NCBI GenBank assembly: GCA_025980505.1
Contig: JAICXI010000086.1
Span: 1 to 7,220, forward strand
Reading direction: 5' to 3'
Source: a bacterium
GTDB lineage: Bacteria > Oederibacteriota > Muellerivitia > Muellerivitales > Muellerivitaceae
Length of the DNA: 7,220 nucleotides
The notes beneath the pieces were generated by a model. That model worked only from the letters and a program-made list of their open reading frames with translations, did not search any database and had not been told where the DNA came from. The position numbers were made by a program, and so were the translations under genes. Below, piece after piece: positions 4,755 to 7,220 of the stretch. Every line of letters starts with the position of its first letter. The first letter of the stretch is position 1.

Positions 4755-6791
4755 GTGTCGAAACCACAGGTGAAAAGCCTATTCTCCCTCCTGATTCTTA
4801 TTGTTTTTATTTATGGAATGGGTTTCCCGGCTTTTTTCCCCTCCTTGCGCCTTTGGCATGAAACCGGGTGGGCGGGTTCGTTGTTTTTGACTCTTTGGAT
4901 CCAAAGGTTGGCGTCCTTTTTATGGATCCCGCTGGTCGGCCTGGGTTTTGGGGGCTGGAACCGCAGGTTGCGGTCCTTGTTTTTTCCCCGGTTCGAAAAA
5001 TCCGCCGCCGGATTGCTTGGCTTTTCCATGGGCCTGGCTTTTTTTTCCCTTTATGTCTTTGGACTGGCGGCCAATGGAATCCTTTATTGGCCCCTCACCG
5101 CCCTGTTCTTTATTCCGCAATTGCCGGAAGGATGGCGGGAATGGAGAGAAGGGGCCCTTTCATGGCCGAAACCGGTGAAAAGCAACTGGGCCCTCCTGTT
5201 GCTGGTCCTCCCGCTTCTCTTATGGGCTTTTGAGTATTTGTCCGGGCCCATCGTTTGGGACGCCATTTTGGACCACTACCGATATGCCCGTGAAGTCTCC
5301 CGCCTCCACCAGACCCTTTTCCATTGGACCAACCACACGGGCGACATGCCCAAAGCCGCGGAACTGGTATTGGCCGGATTTTGGAACCTGGGCGGGGAAA
5401 GCCTTTCCAAACTCTTCAGCGCCTTGCCGGCTTTTTTTACTTCCTGGCTGTTCCTGGTTTTTGCCCGCGAATGGAAGGGAAGCGCCCTTCGGACGGCCTG
5501 GATTTTTTGGACCTGTCCCTTTTTCCTGGCCCTTTACTCCTGGGGCTATATTGAAGGCTTCCTGGCTTTTTTCGAGGTCCTCGCCCTCTTTTGTTTTTGG
5601 AAGTCGACGGAAGAACCCAAGAAAAAAGAATGGCCGGTCCTGGCGGCTTTTTTCCTGGGCATGGCTTTTGCCGTCAAATACACGGCCGTTTTGGCCATCG
5701 TCTCCATTGCGTGCATGGCGATTTTCCGGAAGATAATCCGAAAAGCGCCTTTGGGAATCGATGGGGCGTCCCTTTTAGCCTTTTCCCTTCCGGTGCTCCC
5801 ATGGCTTTTGAAAAACGAGTTGGCTTTCGGCAACCCCTTTTATCCCCTGGCGACCTCCTTTTTCGGCAGCCCGGTTGGGTACGGCCCCGAATTGGAGAGG
5901 GGCCTCCTGGCCGACACGGGCCTGCCGCATTGGGGGAACTTCCTTGTCCCGTTGTGGACGATATGGAATTCCTTCTTTACCCTTTCCAACGCCGTCGGTG
6001 CGGCTTGGACGCCCTTGGCGGCCATGGGCCTTCCGTGGTTTTGGAGCGCCTTGAAAAAACGCCAAGGGGTTTTTGTCTTCGCTTTTTCCACGCTGTTTTT
6101 TCTGGGATGGATTTTTTTGAGCACCAGCTTGCGGCACGCTTGCGGCGGGGCGGTGGCGCTGGTTCTCCTGGCGTCCATGGCATGGGAGGAGGCGTTTCGG
6201 CGAAAAGCCGGGGCCGGGATTTTGTTCGGCCTTGGAGCCGCATGTTCCCTTTGGCTTTGCCTTTCGGCCCAACTCCAAACCACCGCGCCTTACGCTTCGG
6301 CTTTGGGGTTGGAGGACAATTTGGCGCGGCTCAAGAGGAACTACACCTACGACTCGGACACTTACGCGGCTTACCGCTTCATTGAAGACCATTCGGACCC
6401 CTGGGATCGGGTCGTGGCTTTCGCCGTGTTCCAAACCTATCCCTTGCGGCGAATCACTTTCGTCGATTTCAAATGGAAACGGCCCCTGTTTTTACAATGG
6501 GCTTCGGATTGTAAAACGGCGCAACAGCTGGCGGACCTCCTCCACCAAAAAGGGGTCGCTTATTTTTTATACCAGGAGTGGGAAGCGGCGGCCATGTCCC
6601 GGCTGGAAAGGGACTTCGACCTGCAAGGGATGCCGAAGGCCGAATATGTACGGTTCTGGCGATATTACACCGAGCCGGCGGCGGTTTATGAAAACAGCAC
6701 CGTTTATCGGGTTCGGGCGACTCCCCTGGGCTCTCCCCGGAAACTGGACCAACTGCCGGGACTTCAGGAAAAAGGGGCAAAACGTTTGTGA
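4755..6791 (+). CDS. Polytopic membrane protein, GT-C-like glycosyltransferase (candidate)
   Basis: With the GTG start at 4755 (AGGGG at 4746-4750) the protein has 678 residues. A TTG at 4710 in frame is less likely, since it lacks a ribosome-binding site and would place the tRNA promoter at the gene edge. Roughly ten to twelve hydrophobic segments fill residues 8-505, then a soluble tail of about 170 residues. Features typical of GT-C lipid-carrier-dependent glycosyltransferases are an acidic loop GPIVWDAILDHYRYA at 164-178 (Asp169 a candidate catalytic residue), AFAVKYTAVLA at 304-314, GNPFYPLA at 359-366 and an Arg near the last membrane segments (Arg460). Such enzymes move sugars from polyprenyl-phosphate donors onto acceptors on the outer face of the inner membrane. 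The substrate cannot be told from sequence; a polymer or lipid glycosylation role is an inference. It ends 19 bp from a convergent gene with no clear terminator between. Confidence 0.8.
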   Translation: MSKPQVKSLFSLLILIVFIYGMGFPAFFPSLRLWHETGWAGSLFLTLWIQRLASFLWIPLVGLGFGGWNRRLRSLFFPRFEKSAAGLLGFSMGLAFFSLYVFGLAANGILYWPLTALFFIPQLPEGWREWREGALSWPKPVKSNWALLLLVLPLLLWAFEYLSGPIVWDAILDHYRYAREVSRLHQTLFHWTNHTGDMPKAAELVLAGFWNLGGESLSKLFSALPAFFTSWLFLVFAREWKGSALRTAWIFWTCPFFLALYSWGYIEGFLAFFEVLALFCFWKSTEEPKKKEWPVLAAFFLGMAFAVKYTAVLAIVSIACMAIFRKIIRKAPLGIDGASLLAFSLPVLPWLLKNELAFGNPFYPLATSFFGSPVGYGPELERGLLADTGLPHWGNFLVPLWTIWNSFFTLSNAVGAAWTPLAAMGLPWFWSALKKRQGVFVFAFSTLFFLGWIFLSTSLRHACGGAVALVLLASMAWEEAFRRKAGAGILFGLGAACSLWLCLSAQLQTTAPYASALGLEDNLARLKRNYTYDSDTYAAYRFIEDHSDPWDRVVAFAVFQTYPLRRITFVDFKWKRPLFLQWASDCKTAQQLADLLHQKGVAYFLYQEWEAAAMSRLERDFDLQGMPKAEYVRFWRYYTEPAAVYENSTVYRVRATPLGSPRKLDQLPGLQEKGAKRL

Positions 6792-6810
6792 AGGCAGGGT
6801 AGGGGGAAGC

Positions 6811-7220
6811 CTATTTCTGGCCGTAAAGAAGGGGATTGGGCTTTACCTCGCATTCGGTGGCGATTTTGATGTTTTGAACCCTTCCTTGGGCCCGCAATTC
6901 GTAAAGGCGGGGAACCACCTGGTCCCGCAGGCTGATGGGGGATATGGGATTGATGAAGATCTTGGTTCCGCCCTCGAAACCGGCCGGATTGACGGTCCTC
7001 CATTTGATCAAAATGTGCCAGGGCATGACGTTTACGGCGTCCCTGGGCGAATAATACCATTCTTCATTGCAGGGAATCTGGCTCCCCATGGCCGCGTGGC
7101 AGGCATGGACCAGGTCCGAAAAGCCCTTCAACTCCTCCTCCCGGTGCTCCTCGGGCCGGGCGTGGCGGCTTTTGGAATAAATGGCCAGGGTGGGATAACG
7201 GTGGCCGATTTCGGACAAGG
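6811..7220 (-). CDS. DUF4921/galactose-1-phosphate uridylyltransferase-like protein, C-terminal part (5' end beyond window)
   Basis: About 136 C-terminal residues are visible, ending in ...NPLLYGQK and the TAG at 6811-6813; the frame is open through the right edge. Conserved-looking blocks are EEWYYSPRDAVNVMPWHI, KWRTVNPAGFEGGTKIFIN, SPISLRDQVVPRLYELRAQG and IATECEVKPNPLLY. From memory this matches the C-terminal region of DUF4921 proteins, often annotated as related to the GalT nucleotidyltransferases of the HIT superfamily. The catalytic His-x-His region would be outside the window, so activity cannot be judged. A TTG at 7218 is in frame but is more likely internal. It is convergent with the membrane-protein gene, 19 bp away. 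Confidence 0.75.
   Translation of the reverse strand, partial: LSEIGHRYPTLAIYSKSRHARPEEHREEELKGFSDLVHACHAAMGSQIPCNEEWYYSPRDAVNVMPWHILIKWRTVNPAGFEGGTKIFINPISPISLRDQVVPRLYELRAQGRVQNIKIATECEVKPNPLLYGQK

Noticed and set aside
3870..4767. Long - strand frames across the secreted-protein 3' end, the terminators and the tRNA
   Set aside because: They read through the tRNA-Leu and both terminators and encode low-complexity Arg/Gly-rich sequence.
5591..6434. Frames of 264 (+) and 219 (-) residues inside the membrane-protein gene
   Set aside because: Shadow frames of the GT-C-like gene, whose frame has consistent membrane segments.
7216..7218. TTG as the start of the rightmost - strand gene
   Set aside because: The frame stays open to the window edge and the visible part matches only the C-terminal region of the family, so the true start lies outside.

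Overview
The window looks like chromosome of an uncultured or poorly characterised Gram-negative bacterium with moderately high GC content. The evidence is ceramide-type lipid genes, a Sec signal peptide, a polytopic membrane glycosyltransferase-like protein, and ordinary sigma70-like tRNA signals. I cannot name a phylum. There is no integrase, transposase, CRISPR array or phage gene.

The left half (1-3194) is the clearest biology: a divergent bacterial ceramide (sphingolipid) synthesis locus. Leftward run a serine palmitoyltransferase (548-1744) and, 123 bp downstream, the N-terminal 141 codons of a YghO-like GNAT-fold protein (1-424) matching the bacterial ceramide synthase type. Rightward runs an extended SDR (2196-3194) resembling the ceramide reductase CerR. 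Together they would condense serine with an acyl thioester to 3-ketosphinganine, N-acylate it, and reduce the keto group. The 451-bp divergent spacer holds a 53-bp direct repeat. Each copy carries the same ribosome-binding region, hairpin and ATG. The second copy supplies the start of the SDR gene; the first opens a 30-codon reading frame whose stop overlaps that start (ATGA).

The middle (3282-4700) holds a secreted protein of unknown function that may share a transcript with the SDR gene. It is followed by a rightward intrinsic terminator, a possible 36-residue leftward small ORF, and a compact leftward tRNA-Leu(GAG) unit with its own promoter and terminator.

The right part (4755-7220) holds a 678-residue GT-C-like membrane protein on the + strand. 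It converges on the 3' part of a DUF4921/GalT-like gene on the - strand, which runs off the window. A link between these right-hand genes and ceramide chemistry is only a possibility.
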